Shown here in pieces: positions 47,208 through 57,146 of a DNA stretch of 64,000 nt. The notes under the pieces were generated by a model. That model did not search any database. It was not told the origin of the DNA and worked only from the letters and a program-made list of their open reading frames with translations. Made by a program: the position numbers and the translations under genes. The DNA lies in contig NZ_CP009322.1 in NCBI RefSeq assembly GCF_000959725.1, positions 2,976,001 to 3,040,000 of the forward strand. The letters are read 5' to 3'. This stretch comes from Burkholderia gladioli. Its GTDB lineage: Bacteria; Pseudomonadota; Gammaproteobacteria; Burkholderiales; Burkholderiaceae. Each line of letters begins with the position of its first letter. Position 1 is the stretch's first letter.

Positions 47208-49907
47208 ATGACACGCCCTCGAGCGGGCGAGGGCGGCAGCGCGCGCGTTGCGGCCTCGCATGACGGCGCGCGCGCGCCGCATTTCGGCCGGGACCCGGCC
47301 GCGCACACGGCCGGCCATCGCGCCGACGAGCACGCGCGGAAGCGGGCCGGCAACGCGGCCTGCGCCACGGAGCAGAACGAAGCGGCGCCCCATATCGCCG
47401 CCGACGAGCCGCGCGCGCCTGCCGCCCGCGGCCGCGCCGGGAATCACGCGCGGCTGCCGCGCCTGGCCCGCGCCCTGGCCGCCGGGCTCGCCTTCCAGTT
47501 GACGCTGGCGCCGTTCGCGAGCGCCCAGGCCGCATCGGCCGGCGCGGCTGCCACGTCGAGCACGGTGCCCGGCGGCGGCCACGCCGCGAGCGACGGTGCG
47601 CTCTCGGCCGGCTCGGTCGGCGCGCCGAGCGCGGCACGCCAGTTCGATCCGCGCGCCGGCAGCCAGCCGGCCTTCGCGCTGGTCGCGCCGCCGTTGCCGC
47701 CGGAGCAGCAGAAGCTGCTCGGCATGCGCCCGCCGACCACCGCCAACCCCGGCACCCTGGTGCCGGGCGGGCGCCGCCAGACGCTCAGCTTCGCCGATCT
47801 CGGCGCGCTCGACCCGCTGCAGTTGCGCGGCACCGACGGCCAGAACGGCGTGCCCTTCTCGGTACGCAACGACGAGGTGGTGACCGCCGCCACCCTGCAC
47901 CTGATCTACAGCTACTCGCCGGCCCTGCTGCCCGACATGTCGCAGCTCAAGGTGCTGATCAACGGCGAGGTGGCCGCCACCCTGCCGGTGCCGCAGGCGC
48001 AGGCCGGCACCACGGTGGCGCGCGACGTGCCGCTCGATCCGCGCTTCATCACCGAGTTCAACCACCTCAACGTCCAGCTGGTGGGCCATTACACGCGGCG
48101 CTGCGAGGATCCGGCCAACTCCACGCTGTGGGCCACCGTCAGCAACGCCAGCTCGCTGGACCTCAGCTACGCCTCGCTGCCGGTCAAGCCGGAGCTGGGC
48201 GCGCTGCCCGCGCCCTTCTTCGACCGCCGCGACGTGCGCCGCCTCGAGCTGCCCTTCGTGTTCGCCGACAAGCCCGACCCGGCCACGCTGGAGGCGGCCG
48301 GCACGCTGGCCTCGTGGTTCGGCTCGCTGGCGGGCTATCGCGGCGCGCTGTTCCCGGCCCAGGTCGGCAGCCTGCCGCTGGCCGGCAACGCGGTGCTGTT
48401 CGCGCTGGCCGATTCGCATCCGGCCGGCCTCGCGCTGCCCGCCATCAGCGGCCCGACCATCGCGGTGATGGCGCGCGACGACAACGCGCGCGGCTCGCTG
48501 CTGCTGGTGCTGGGCCGCAACGGCGACGAGCTGAAGACCGCCGCCGCCGCGCTGGCGCTGGGCCAGAACGTGCTGTCGGGCACCAGCACCACCATCACCC
48601 AGCTGGTCACGCTCAAGCCGCGCCAGCCCTACGACGCGCCGAACTGGCTGCCGACCGCGCGCCCGGTGCGGCTCGGCGAGCTGGCCGACTCGCGCGCGCT
48701 GTCGGTGAAGGGCTACGACGCCGGCGCGATCTCGCTGACCATGCGCGTGCCGCCCGACCTGTTCATGTGGAACACCAACGGCGCCTCGCTCGACCTGCGC
48801 TACCGCTACTCGGTGCGCCCGCGCCCGGATCGCTCCTCGCTGAACATCAGCGTCAACAACCGCTTCGTGCGCTCGCTGCAGATCCCGGCGGTCGACCCCT
48901 CGCGCTTCAGCATCGCGCGCTTCCTGGGACGCCTGGGCGCCGAGTCGGGCGATACCGGCAGCGCGCGCCACATCGTGCAGATCCCGCCGCTGCTGCTGAC
49001 CCCGCACTCGCAGCTGAACCTGCAGTACTACTACGACATCCCGAACACCGGCGACTGCGCCGGCGCGCTGCTGCCGAACGTGGAAGGCACGATCGATCCC
49101 GACTCGACCCTGGACCTCTCGCCGTTCCCGCACTACATGGCGCTGCCCGATCTGGCCGCGTTCGCCAACAGCGGCTTCCCGTTCACGCGCCTGGCCGATC
49201 TCTCGCAGACCGCCGCGATCCTGCCCGACGAAGCCACCCCTGGCGACTACAGCCTGTTCCTGCTGGCGATGGGCCGGATGGGCGAATCGACCGGCTACCC
49301 GGTGACCGGCGTGACGGTGGCCGGCCCCGGCCAGGTCGACAGCCTCGCCGACAAGGACCTGCTGATGATCGGCGGCCCGGGGCGCCAGCCGCTGCTGCAG
49401 CGCTGGGCCAAGTCGATGCCGTTCTCCAGCGACGGCGAGACCAGCCGCTTCACGCTGTCCGACCTCGGCCCGCGTATCGCCAACTGGTGGCACGGCCCGC
49501 ACGGCATCGAGCGCACCCCGGCGCGCGCCGATCTCTCGCTGGTCAGCAACGGCGACAGCGCGCTGATCACCGGCTTCGAATCGCCGCTGCACGCCGGCCG
49601 CAGCGTGGTCGCGCTGATCAGCTCGCCGGGCGAATCGGAAGCCGAGCTCACCTCGGCCCTGCTCGACGCCGACGTGCTGCCGCAGGTGCAGGGCGCGATG
49701 GACGTGGTGCACGGCCGCTCGGTGACGGTCACCACCAACGGCGACAGCTACTACCTCGGCACGCTGCCGCCCTTCGAGTACCTGCGCTGGGCGCTGTCCT
49801 CGCATCCGCTGCTGCTGGTGCTGGGCGGCGTGCTCGCGGCGATCGCGATGGCCGCCCTGTTGTACCGCGCACTGCGCCGTATCGCGGCGCGCCGCCTGCA
49901 GGATTGA
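47208..49907 (+). CDS. bcsB: Cellulose synthase periplasmic subunit BcsB
   Basis: 899-residue partner of BcsA that guides glucan across the periplasm and anchors in the inner membrane. The conserved body starts near GRRQTLSFADLGALDPLQLRG and includes two carbohydrate-binding and flavodoxin-like repeats (DMSQLKVLINGEVAATLPV, RRCEDPANSTLWATV, YYDIPNTGDCAGALLPNVEG). A single C-terminal helix (HPLLLVLGGVLAAIAMAALL) is followed by a basic end. The ATG at 47208 has AAAGGA at good spacing. This leaves an odd N-terminal extension of about 80 polar, Ala/Arg-rich residues before the signal-like helix (ARALAAGLAFQLTLAPFASA). Usual length is near 750-830. Confidence 0.94.
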   Translation: MTRPRAGEGGSARVAASHDGARAPHFGRDPAAHTAGHRADEHARKRAGNAACATEQNEAAPHIAADEPRAPAARGRAGNHARLPRLARALAAGLAFQLTLAPFASAQAASAGAAATSSTVPGGGHAASDGALSAGSVGAPSAARQFDPRAGSQPAFALVAPPLPPEQQKLLGMRPPTTANPGTLVPGGRRQTLSFADLGALDPLQLRGTDGQNGVPFSVRNDEVVTAATLHLIYSYSPALLPDMSQLKVLINGEVAATLPVPQAQAGTTVARDVPLDPRFITEFNHLNVQLVGHYTRRCEDPANSTLWATVSNASSLDLSYASLPVKPELGALPAPFFDRRDVRRLELPFVFADKPDPATLEAAGTLASWFGSLAGYRGALFPAQVGSLPLAGNAVLFALADSHPAGLALPAISGPTIAVMARDDNARGSLLLVLGRNGDELKTAAAALALGQNVLSGTSTTITQLVTLKPRQPYDAPNWLPTARPVRLGELADSRALSVKGYDAGAISLTMRVPPDLFMWNTNGASLDLRYRYSVRPRPDRSSLNISVNNRFVRSLQIPAVDPSRFSIARFLGRLGAESGDTGSARHIVQIPPLLLTPHSQLNLQYYYDIPNTGDCAGALLPNVEGTIDPDSTLDLSPFPHYMALPDLAAFANSGFPFTRLADLSQTAAILPDEATPGDYSLFLLAMGRMGESTGYPVTGVTVAGPGQVDSLADKDLLMIGGPGRQPLLQRWAKSMPFSSDGETSRFTLSDLGPRIANWWHGPHGIERTPARADLSLVSNGDSALITGFESPLHAGRSVVALISSPGESEAELTSALLDADVLPQVQGAMDVVHGRSVTVTTNGDSYYLGTLPPFEYLRWALSSHPLLLVLGGVLAAIAMAALLYRALRRIAARRLQD

Positions 49908-49911
49908 TGCG

Positions 49912-51156
49912 ATGAACCGTTCCGTTCCTCACGGGGGCCTGCGCGCCCTCGTCGCCAAGGCCTCGCTGGCGGCCGCGATGCTGGCCTCGGCCTGCGCCGG
50001 CCTGGCGAACGTCATGCCTGCCCACGCCGCCACGGCACGCGCCACGGCACGCGCCGCGGCGAACGCCGCGCCGATCGTCGCCGCGCCGCGTTGCGGCGAA
50101 TGGCCCGCCTATCGCGCCTTCCTCGCGCACATCGTGCAGCCCGACGGCCGCGTGTTCGACGCCAGCACGCCGGCCCAGCAGTCGACCTCGGAAGGCCAGT
50201 CCTACGGCCTGTTCTTCGCGCTGGCGGCCAACGATCGCGACAGCTTCGGGCGCATCCTGGCATGGACCCGCGCCAACCTGGCCGGCGGCCATTTCGACGC
50301 CAAGGACGCGCGCCTGCCCGCCTGGCTGTGGGGCCGCAGAGCCGACGGCAGCTGGGGCGTGCTCGATCCGAATTCGGCCGCCGATGCCGACCTGTGGATC
50401 GCCTACGACCTGCTGGAAGCCGGGCGGCTCTGGCACGTGCCCGACTACAGCGCGCTGGGCGCGGCGCTGGCCGCGCAGATTGCCCGCCGCGAGGTGGTCG
50501 AGCTGGCCGGGCTCGGCCCGATGCTGCTGCCGGGCCCGCAGGGTTTCGTCGAGGGCGACGTGACGCGCCTGAACCCGAGCTACCTGCCGCTGCCGGTGCT
50601 GCGTGCGCTGGGCGGCGAACTGGGCGGCCCGTGGAACGCCATCGCCAGGAACGGCCTGCGGCTGGTGGCCGGCGCCTCGCCGCGCGGCTTCGCGCCCGAC
50701 TGGGCGGCCTGGCGCGCCGGGCAGGTGGTGGTCGATCCGCGCACGGGCGACCTCGGCAGCTACGACGCGATCCGCACCTACCTGTGGGCCGGCCTCGCGA
50801 ATCCCGCCGATCCGCTGGCCCGTCCCTGGCTCGACGCGCTGCGCGGGATGGCCGCGCAGGTCGCGCAAAGCGGCGTGCCGCCCGAGAAGGTGGCGGTGGC
50901 CACCGGCGTGGGCAGCGGCGAGGGCCCGCTCAGCTACTGGGGCGCGCTCGCGCCGTACTTCGCCGCGCTCGGCGACGCGCGCGGCCTGGCGCTGGCGCGT
51001 GCCCGCCTGGCCGCGCTCGATGCCGACGCGCCGGGCCGCGAACCCGTCTATTACGACCGCGTGCTCGGCCTGTTCGGCGGGGGTGCCGTGGAGGGTCGCT
51101 ACCGCTTCGACGCGGGCGGCCGGTTGCTGCCCGCATGGAGTGAGGCATGTCGATGA
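49912..51156 (+). CDS. bcsZ: Periplasmic endo-1,4-beta-glucanase BcsZ (GH8)
   Basis: 414-residue secreted glycoside hydrolase family 8 cellulase that trims or proofreads cellulose in the periplasm. The signal peptide covers residues 1-40 (ending MPAHAATA). The proton donor glutamate is in [17 protein letters not shown] (Glu94). LPAWLWGRR and [24 protein letters not shown] are family signatures with conserved aspartates, and [12 protein letters not shown] and [13 protein letters not shown] complete the (alpha/alpha)6 barrel. It starts 4 bases after bcsB and overlaps bcsC by 10 bases. Confidence 0.95.
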   Translation: MNRSVPHGGLRALVAKASLAAAMLASACAGLANVMPAHAATARATARAAANAAPIVAAPRCGEWPAYRAFLAHIVQPDGRVFDASTPAQQSTSEGQSYGLFFALAANDRDSFGRILAWTRANLAGGHFDAKDARLPAWLWGRRADGSWGVLDPNSAADADLWIAYDLLEAGRLWHVPDYSALGAALAAQIARREVVELAGLGPMLLPGPQGFVEGDVTRLNPSYLPLPVLRALGGELGGPWNAIARNGLRLVAGASPRGFAPDWAAWRAGQVVVDPRTGDLGSYDAIRTYLWAGLANPADPLARPWLDALRGMAAQVAQSGVPPEKVAVATGVGSGEGPLSYWGALAPYFAALGDARGLALARARLAALDADAPGREPVYYDRVLGLFGGGAVEGRYRFDAGGRLLPAWSEACR

Positions 51157-54100
51157 AGTTCTTCCCCGCCCGGCGCCGGGCCTCGCTCGCCGCCGCCCTG
51201 GCGCTGGCCGGCGCGCTCGCGCTCGGCCACGCGCCGCATGCCCTGGCCGCCGGCTCCGACGCGCTGCAGGCGCTGATCGACCAGGGCAAGTACTGGCAGG
51301 CGCATGGCCGCAGCGACCTGGCCGAGCAGGCCTGGAAGAAGGTGCTCGGGATCGACGCGAAGCAGCCCGACGCGCTGCTCGGCATGGGTTTCGTGATGGC
51401 CGACCGCAAGGACGGCGGCCAGTCCGCGGCCTATCTGGACCGGCTGCGCCAGGTCGCGCCGAACTATCCCGGCATCGACGAGCTGGGCCGGCGGCTGGGC
51501 CAGTCCTCGCCGCGCGACCAGACCGTCAACGACGCGCGGCGCCTGGCCCAGTCGGGCCACAGCGCCTCGGCGGTGGAGCAGTACCAGAAGGCGATGGAAG
51601 GCGCGCCCGCCACGCCCGAGCTGCGCCTCGAGTATTACCAGGCGCTCGCCGCCACGCCCAACGGCTGGGACGAGGCGCGCAAGGGCCTCGAGGCACTGGC
51701 GCGCGACAACCCCGACGACCCGCGCTACGCGCTGGCCTATGCGCAGCACCTGACCTATCGCGATGTCACGCGCCGCGACGGCATCGCGCGCCTGCAGCAG
51801 CTCACCGGCGACGCGAAGTTCGGCCGGCAGGCCCGCGAGAGCTGGCGGCAGGCGCTGCTGTGGCTGGCCGCGCGGCCTTCCGACCAGCCGATGTTCGACG
51901 CCTACTTCAAGCTCGCGCCGAACGACCCGGCGGTGAAGGCGCGCTACGACGCGATGGTGCTGCAGGAAAAGGCCAGCGACGCGCGCAGCGCGCAGCAGGT
52001 GGCCGACAGCGCGCGCGGGCGCGCCATCGGCGACGGCTTCGCGGCGCTCGACCGCAACGACCTCGCCACCGCGCGCGCGCGCTTCGACGCCGTGCTCGCC
52101 GGCGCGCCGAACGACACCGACGCGCTGGGCGGCCTGGGCATCGTCGAGCTGAAGCAGGAACATTTCCGCGAGGCCCGCAACGATCTCGAGCGCGCCTCGC
52201 GCGGCGGCGACCCGTCGCGCTGGCGCGAGGCGCTGAAGAGCGCCGGCTACTGGAGCGACACGAGCGACGCGCTGGTCGCGCAGAATCGCGGCGACGTGGC
52301 GAAGGCCAAGTCGCTGTTCGAGCACGCGATCGCGACCGATCCGTCCGAGCCGGCCGCCCAGCTGATGCTCGGCGAGCTGCTGCTGGCCAACCACGACCCG
52401 CGCGGCGCCGAGCAGGCCTACCGGATGGCGCTGCGCCGCCAGGCCGACAACCCCGACGCGATCCGCGGCCTGGTGGGCGCGCTGGCCGCCCAGGGGCGCG
52501 GCGACGAGGCGCTGCAGTTCGCCAATCAGCTCACCGCCGAGCAGCAGGCCAAGGCCGGCGGCCTGGACCGGCTGCGCGGCACCGCCGAGGCCGCCCAGGC
52601 GCGCGCCGCCGAGGCGCAGGGCGACCTGGGCCGCGCGCGCAGCCTGTTCGAGGATGCCCTGGTCGGCAGTCCCGACGATCCCTGGCTGCGTCTGGACCTG
52701 GCGCGCATCTACGTGCGCCAGGGCGCGGTGGCCTCGGCGCGCAGCATGATGGACGGCCTGCTCGCCGCGCATCCCGACATGCCCGACGCGCTCTACGCGG
52801 GCGCGCTGCTGGCCGAGCAGACCCACGACTACGGCGACGGCCTGCGCATGCTGGACCGCGTCGCGCCCGCCCAGCGCACCGCCGCGATGGGCGAGCTGCA
52901 GCGCCGCCTGTGGCTGGCCCAGCAATCCGAACTGGCCGGGCAGATGGCCCGGCGCGGCCAGAACGCCCAGGCGCTGGCGATGCTGCGCGCGGCCGAGCCG
53001 GTGGCGCAGGCGGACCCGGCGATGATGGGCCAGCTGGCCGGCGGCTACCTGGCGGCCGGCGATCCGGCGCACGCCATGCAACTGGTGCAGGGCGCGATGG
53101 CGGCCGCGCCGGCCGACCTCGGCCTGCGCCTGCAATACGCCAACTTGCTGCTGGCCAATCACCAGGACGGCCTGCTCGGCGACGAGATGCGCCGCCTGCA
53201 GGCCACGCCGATGAGCGCCGCGCAGCACGCCGAGTTCGATCGCATCAACCTCGCCATCGTGGTGCGCCGCGCCGACCTGGTACGCCAGAGCGGCGACCTG
53301 GCCGGCGCCTACGCGGTGATGGCGCCCTGGCTCGCGGCGATGCCCGAGGACCCCGACCTGCAGGGCGCGCTGGCGCGGCTCTATACCTCGGCGGGCGACC
53401 CGGCCAATGCGCTGACCTGCTATCGCATCGCGCTCCGGCGCAACCCTGGCGATGCCGGCCTGCGGCTGGCCGCGCTCTACGCGGCCTCGGGCGCGCGCGC
53501 CTGGAGCGAGGCCGAGCAGCTCGCGCAGGCGGCTCTCGCCGCCGCGCCCGACGATCCCGTCACGCTGGCCGCGGTGGGCCGCATGTACCGCGCCGAAGGC
53601 AAGCTGCCGCTGGCCGCGCAATACCTGAAGCGCTCGCTGGTGGCGAGCTCGACGCCGGTCGGCACGCGCGCGGCGACCGTCACGCTGCCGGGCGGGCTGC
53701 CCGTGCCGCGCGGCTGGGAGGCGCTGAGCCGGCCGATCGGCGCGAATCCGCTGCCCGGCACCAATCCGTTCGAGGGCAAGACCGCCGTCGACGTGGCGCG
53801 CGACCCCGATGCGCCCAGCGGCAGCGCCGTGAATTTCTTCGCGCCGGCCGGCCCGGCGCGCCCCTCCTCGTTCACTCCTTCGTCATCCGTTCCGACCGTG
53901 CCTGCCTACCTGCCCCCGGCGCAACCCGCGCCCTACGTCGCGCCCGCCCCGGCGTCGCGCCCGCGCGCGAGCGTCGATACGGGCAGCGGTTATGGTCCCG
54001 ACGGTTATGGCGGCGGCGAATCGGGCGGTCCGGCGCGGCCGCTCCAGCCCTATGCGCAGTACGCGCCCGAGGCACCGAACGCGGCAGCGGCGCCGGCTTA

Positions 54101-56057
54101 TGCACAGGGAGGGTATGCGCAGCAGGGCTATGCATCGCAACCGTATGCGCCGCAACCGGCTTATGCACAGCCGCAGGGCTATTCGCAGCAAGCCTATGCG
54201 CAGCCGCAAGGCTATCCGCAGCAAGGCTATGCGCCGCAGCCGTATCCGCAGCAGGGATATGCCCCGCAGGGCTATGCGCAGCAGCAGCCGTATCCGCAGC
54301 AAGCCGGCTACGCGCCCCAGGCTTATCCGCAGCAGGGCTACGCGCCGCAAGGCTATGCCCAGCAGCCGCAGCAAGGCTACGCGCCGCCGGCCCCGGCCTA
54401 CACGCAGCAGCCCTACGGCACCACGCCCTGGCCCATGTCGCCGGCCGCGCAGGCGGCTTCGTCCGGTTATGCGCCCGGTTATGACGCGTCGGCCCGTCCG
54501 CAGCCGGCACGACGCGGCACCGCGCGCAAGAACACCACGCGCGCCGCCGCGCAACCGGTCTACGCACAGCAGCAGCCCTATTACGGCCAGGCTCCGTATC
54601 CGCAGCAGCAAGCCTATGCGCCGCAGCCCTATGCACCGGGCGCCTATCCGCCACCGGCCTACCAGCCGCAGCCCTATACGCCGCAGCCGCCCTATCCGCA
54701 GCAGCAGGCAGGCGCCTACGCGGCACCCGCCTACATCCCGCCGCCGCCCGCCGGCTACGCGCAGCCCTACGCGGCGGCGGCCGTGGCCGCGAACGGCGCG
54801 GGCGGCGTGCCGCCGGCGGCAGCCAACCCGCAGACGCTCGGCGTGGCCGACGAACTGGCAGCGATCAACCGCGACGAGGCCAGCACCGTGTCGAGCGGCC
54901 TGGTGTTCCGCAATCGCGCCGGCGAGGAAGGCCTGTCGAGCCTGACCGACATCGAGGCGCCGATCGAAGGCCGCATCAAGGCCGGCAACGGCCACGTGGT
55001 GGTGACGGCGACGCCCGTCACGCTCGACGCCGGCTCGGCCACCAACGACGTGCAGACCCACGCGCGCTTCGGCGCGGGCCTGGCCAACAACCTCGCGCGC
55101 AGCGGCACCAGCTTCGGCTCGCAGACCGATACCGGCGTGGGCCTGTCGATCGGCTACGAGACGCCTTCGCTGAAGGCCAGCGTGGGCACCACGCCGGTCG
55201 GCTTCCGCTACCAGAACGTGATCGGCGACTTGCGCTACACCGGCCAGGCCAGCGACAAGGTCTCGTATTCGCTGGCGGTCACGCGCCAGGCGGTGACCGA
55301 CAGCCTGGCCTCCTATGCCGGCGCGCACGACCTGAGCACAGGCCTGGACTGGGGCGGGGTGGTGAAGAGCGGCGCGCGCTCGGCGCTGGCCTGGGACGAC
55401 GGCACCAACGGCCTCTACGTGAACGGCGAGCTGATGTACTACAACGGCCACCACGTGCGCAGCAACATCGAGGGCAAGGTGGGCGGCGGCTTCTACACGC
55501 GGCTCTACAAGGACGCGCAGCAGACGCTGACGGCCGGCATCAACGGCACCTGGATGAGCTTCGCGCGCAACCAGTCGTACTTCACCTACGGCCAGGGCGG
55601 CTACTTCAGCCCGCAGCAGTACGTGATCCTGAACATCCCGCTCGAATACGCGGGCCGCAACGGGCCCTTTTCCTACGACGTGAAGGGCTCGATCGGCATG
55701 CAGCACTATCGCCAGAACTCGGTGCCCTACTTCCCGCTCGACGCGGGCCTGCAGGGCAGCGCGGCGGCCAACATGAACGCGGCGGTGGCCAATTCGACCA
55801 CCTCCCTGGTGCTCGACCAGAACGCGATCTACCCGGGCCAGAGCAAGACCGGCGTGGCCTATTCGCTGTTCGCCAGCGGCGAGTACCAGCTCGCCCCGCA
55901 GCTCGCGGTGGGCGCGATGGCCTCCTACGGCAACGCCTACCAGTATCGCGAGTGGCTGGGGGCCGTCTACCTGCGCTACAGCTTCACCTCGCAGACGGGC
56001 ACGCCGATCTTCCCGCCCAGGACGCTCAAGTCGCCCTTCCTGGCCGACCTGCAATAA
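51147..56057 (+). CDS. bcsC: Cellulose export outer-membrane protein BcsC with Pro/Gln/Tyr-rich linker
   Basis: 1636-residue exporter that carries cellulose through the outer membrane. A signal peptide (ending PHALAAGSD) is followed by a long array of TPR repeats to about residue 840 (for example [21 protein letters not shown] and [20 protein letters not shown]), then the conserved [20 protein letters not shown] segment. A Pro/Gln/Tyr/Ala-rich stretch of roughly 245 residues (about 965-1210) follows, then the BCSC_C beta-barrel (about 1230-1636, [20 protein letters not shown] to the end). BcsC proteins are usually about 1150-1350 residues; the linker accounts for the excess. Start 51147 overlaps bcsZ; ATG 51153 (4-base overlap) is the alternative. 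Confidence 0.95.
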   Translation: MSMKFFPARRRASLAAALALAGALALGHAPHALAAGSDALQALIDQGKYWQAHGRSDLAEQAWKKVLGIDAKQPDALLGMGFVMADRKDGGQSAAYLDRLRQVAPNYPGIDELGRRLGQSSPRDQTVNDARRLAQSGHSASAVEQYQKAMEGAPATPELRLEYYQALAATPNGWDEARKGLEALARDNPDDPRYALAYAQHLTYRDVTRRDGIARLQQLTGDAKFGRQARESWRQALLWLAARPSDQPMFDAYFKLAPNDPAVKARYDAMVLQEKASDARSAQQVADSARGRAIGDGFAALDRNDLATARARFDAVLAGAPNDTDALGGLGIVELKQEHFREARNDLERASRGGDPSRWREALKSAGYWSDTSDALVAQNRGDVAKAKSLFEHAIATDPSEPAAQLMLGELLLANHDPRGAEQAYRMALRRQADNPDAIRGLVGALAAQGRGDEALQFANQLTAEQQAKAGGLDRLRGTAEAAQARAAEAQGDLGRARSLFEDALVGSPDDPWLRLDLARIYVRQGAVASARSMMDGLLAAHPDMPDALYAGALLAEQTHDYGDGLRMLDRVAPAQRTAAMGELQRRLWLAQQSELAGQMARRGQNAQALAMLRAAEPVAQADPAMMGQLAGGYLAAGDPAHAMQLVQGAMAAAPADLGLRLQYANLLLANHQDGLLGDEMRRLQATPMSAAQHAEFDRINLAIVVRRADLVRQSGDLAGAYAVMAPWLAAMPEDPDLQGALARLYTSAGDPANALTCYRIALRRNPGDAGLRLAALYAASGARAWSEAEQLAQAALAAAPDDPVTLAAVGRMYRAEGKLPLAAQYLKRSLVASSTPVGTRAATVTLPGGLPVPRGWEALSRPIGANPLPGTNPFEGKTAVDVARDPDAPSGSAVNFFAPAGPARPSSFTPSSSVPTVPAYLPPAQPAPYVAPAPASRPRASVDTGSGYGPDGYGGGESGGPARPLQPYAQYAPEAPNAAAAPAYAQGGYAQQGYASQPYAPQPAYAQPQGYSQQAYAQPQGYPQQGYAPQPYPQQGYAPQGYAQQQPYPQQAGYAPQAYPQQGYAPQGYAQQPQQGYAPPAPAYTQQPYGTTPWPMSPAAQAASSGYAPGYDASARPQPARRGTARKNTTRAAAQPVYAQQQPYYGQAPYPQQQAYAPQPYAPGAYPPPAYQPQPYTPQPPYPQQQAGAYAAPAYIPPPPAGYAQPYAAAAVAANGAGGVPPAAANPQTLGVADELAAINRDEASTVSSGLVFRNRAGEEGLSSLTDIEAPIEGRIKAGNGHVVVTATPVTLDAGSATNDVQTHARFGAGLANNLARSGTSFGSQTDTGVGLSIGYETPSLKASVGTTPVGFRYQNVIGDLRYTGQASDKVSYSLAVTRQAVTDSLASYAGAHDLSTGLDWGGVVKSGARSALAWDDGTNGLYVNGELMYYNGHHVRSNIEGKVGGGFYTRLYKDAQQTLTAGINGTWMSFARNQSYFTYGQGGYFSPQQYVILNIPLEYAGRNGPFSYDVKGSIGMQHYRQNSVPYFPLDAGLQGSAAANMNAAVANSTTSLVLDQNAIYPGQSKTGVAYSLFASGEYQLAPQLAVGAMASYGNAYQYREWLGAVYLRYSFTSQTGTPIFPPRTLKSPFLADLQ
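54040..54775 (+). repeat. Degenerate tandem repeat encoding PQQGYAP-type units inside bcsC
   Basis: DNA made of diverged units related to CAGCAGGGCTATGC and CCGCAGCCCTAT, encoding runs such as [14 protein letters not shown]. Tyrosine is often TAT here, whereas TAC dominates in the flanking bcs genes. The reading frame stays open throughout, so repeat number changes seem tolerated. One basic interruption ([13 protein letters not shown]) splits the region into two blocks. Confidence 0.85.
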
Positions 56058-56072
56058 GGCGCGCGGCGGCGC

Positions 56073-57026
56073 TCAGGGCGCGCGCCGCGCCGGCTCCTGG
56101 TAGCCGACGTGGGCGCGCTGCGCCTCGGCCATCGGCGCGATGCGCTCGCGCAGCATCGCGTGCAGGTAGCGCACCGCGGGCGAGAACTGCCGGCGATGCG
56201 GGCAGACCAGGTTGAGCGGCGCGGGTTCGCCGGGCTGGTTCGGCACCAGCACCTCCAGGCGGCCGGCCCGCACGTCGTGATGCACGTCGAGCCAGGACTT
56301 GTAGGCCACGCCGAAGCCGTCGACGGCCCAGCGGCGCGCCAGGTCGGCGTCGTCGCAATGCAGGCCGCCGCCCACCGCCACCAGCCGCCGCCCCTCGCCC
56401 TCCGGAAACACCCAGCGGTCGTAGACGCGCCCGCCGCGCACGAACAGCAGGCAGCGATGCGCGCCCAGCTCGTCGAGCGAGGCGGGCCGGCCATGCCGCG
56501 CGAGATAGTCGGGCGAGGCCACCAGCACGCGCCGGTTGTGCTCGGCCAGCGGCAGCGCGACGAAGCTGCCGTGCTCGGCCACGCCGTAGCGCAGCGCCAC
56601 GTCGACGGGATCGCGGAACACGTCGGCCAGCTCGTCCGACAGCGACAGCTTCAGCACCAGCCCCGGATGCGCCTCGCGAAACTCGCCGAGCCAGCGCGGC
56701 AGCAGGTTGCGCCCGAGGTCGGACGGCGCCGAGATGCGCAGGCTGCCGCGCAGCACCTGGCGCTCGCCGTGCAGGCGGTCGCGGCCCTCGCTGAGCGTGG
56801 CGAGCACCTCCTGCGCATAGGGCAGGTACTGCTCGCCCTCGGCGGTCAGCTTCAGGCTGCGCGTCGAGCGCGCGAACAGGCGGATGTCGAGTTCGCGCTC
56901 GAGCCGCTGGATCGCCGCGCTGACCTGCCCCGGCAGCAGCCCGGCCTCGCGCGCCGCGTTCGAGAAGCTGCCCAGCGCCGCGGTGCGCACGAACAGGCCA
57001 AGGTCGTCGATCCGGATCATTTTCAT
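56073..57026 (-). CDS. LysR family transcriptional regulator
   Basis: 317-residue regulator of the CrgA-like LysR group. Its helix-turn-helix is in residues 1-62 (IRIDDLGLFVRTAALGSFSN, GLLPGQVSAAIQRLERELD), and the effector domain contains LRISAPSDLGRNLLPRWLGEF and LASPDYLARHGRPASLDEL. Start: ATG at 57026 (MKMIRID), or 57020; no strong ribosome site separates them. It is divergent from the MRJP-type secreted protein gene with about 120 bp between, which it probably regulates. It ends 15 bp from bcsC, convergently. Confidence 0.9.
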   Translation of the reverse strand: MKMIRIDDLGLFVRTAALGSFSNAAREAGLLPGQVSAAIQRLERELDIRLFARSTRSLKLTAEGEQYLPYAQEVLATLSEGRDRLHGERQVLRGSLRISAPSDLGRNLLPRWLGEFREAHPGLVLKLSLSDELADVFRDPVDVALRYGVAEHGSFVALPLAEHNRRVLVASPDYLARHGRPASLDELGAHRCLLFVRGGRVYDRWVFPEGEGRRLVAVGGGLHCDDADLARRWAVDGFGVAYKSWLDVHHDVRAGRLEVLVPNQPGEPAPLNLVCPHRRQFSPAVRYLHAMLRERIAPMAEAQRAHVGYQEPARRAP

Positions 57027-57146
57027 TACCACAGTGAAAGTGCTGCCCGATTTTCCCCATTTTTGAGGAAAGCGGCACGACGGACAATGCGTTCCGTCTT
57101 GCTTCGCTGCTTCAAGCATCCCTCGATTTCGACCAGGAGAACCCTC

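Noticed and set aside
46980..49805. 941-codon open frame on the minus strand
   Set aside because: Antisense to bcsB and the end of bcsA, with the same low-information composition as other complement frames.
54040..54775. Repeats resembling a CRISPR array or variable tandem repeat locus
   Set aside because: Units are short, degenerate, without unique spacers, and stay in the bcsC reading frame, so they are coding repeats.
53883..56054. 723-codon minus-strand frame rich in Arg, Leu, Ile and Gly
   Set aside because: It only mirrors the repetitive bcsC linker and barrel; the repetitive appearance is inherited from the sense gene.
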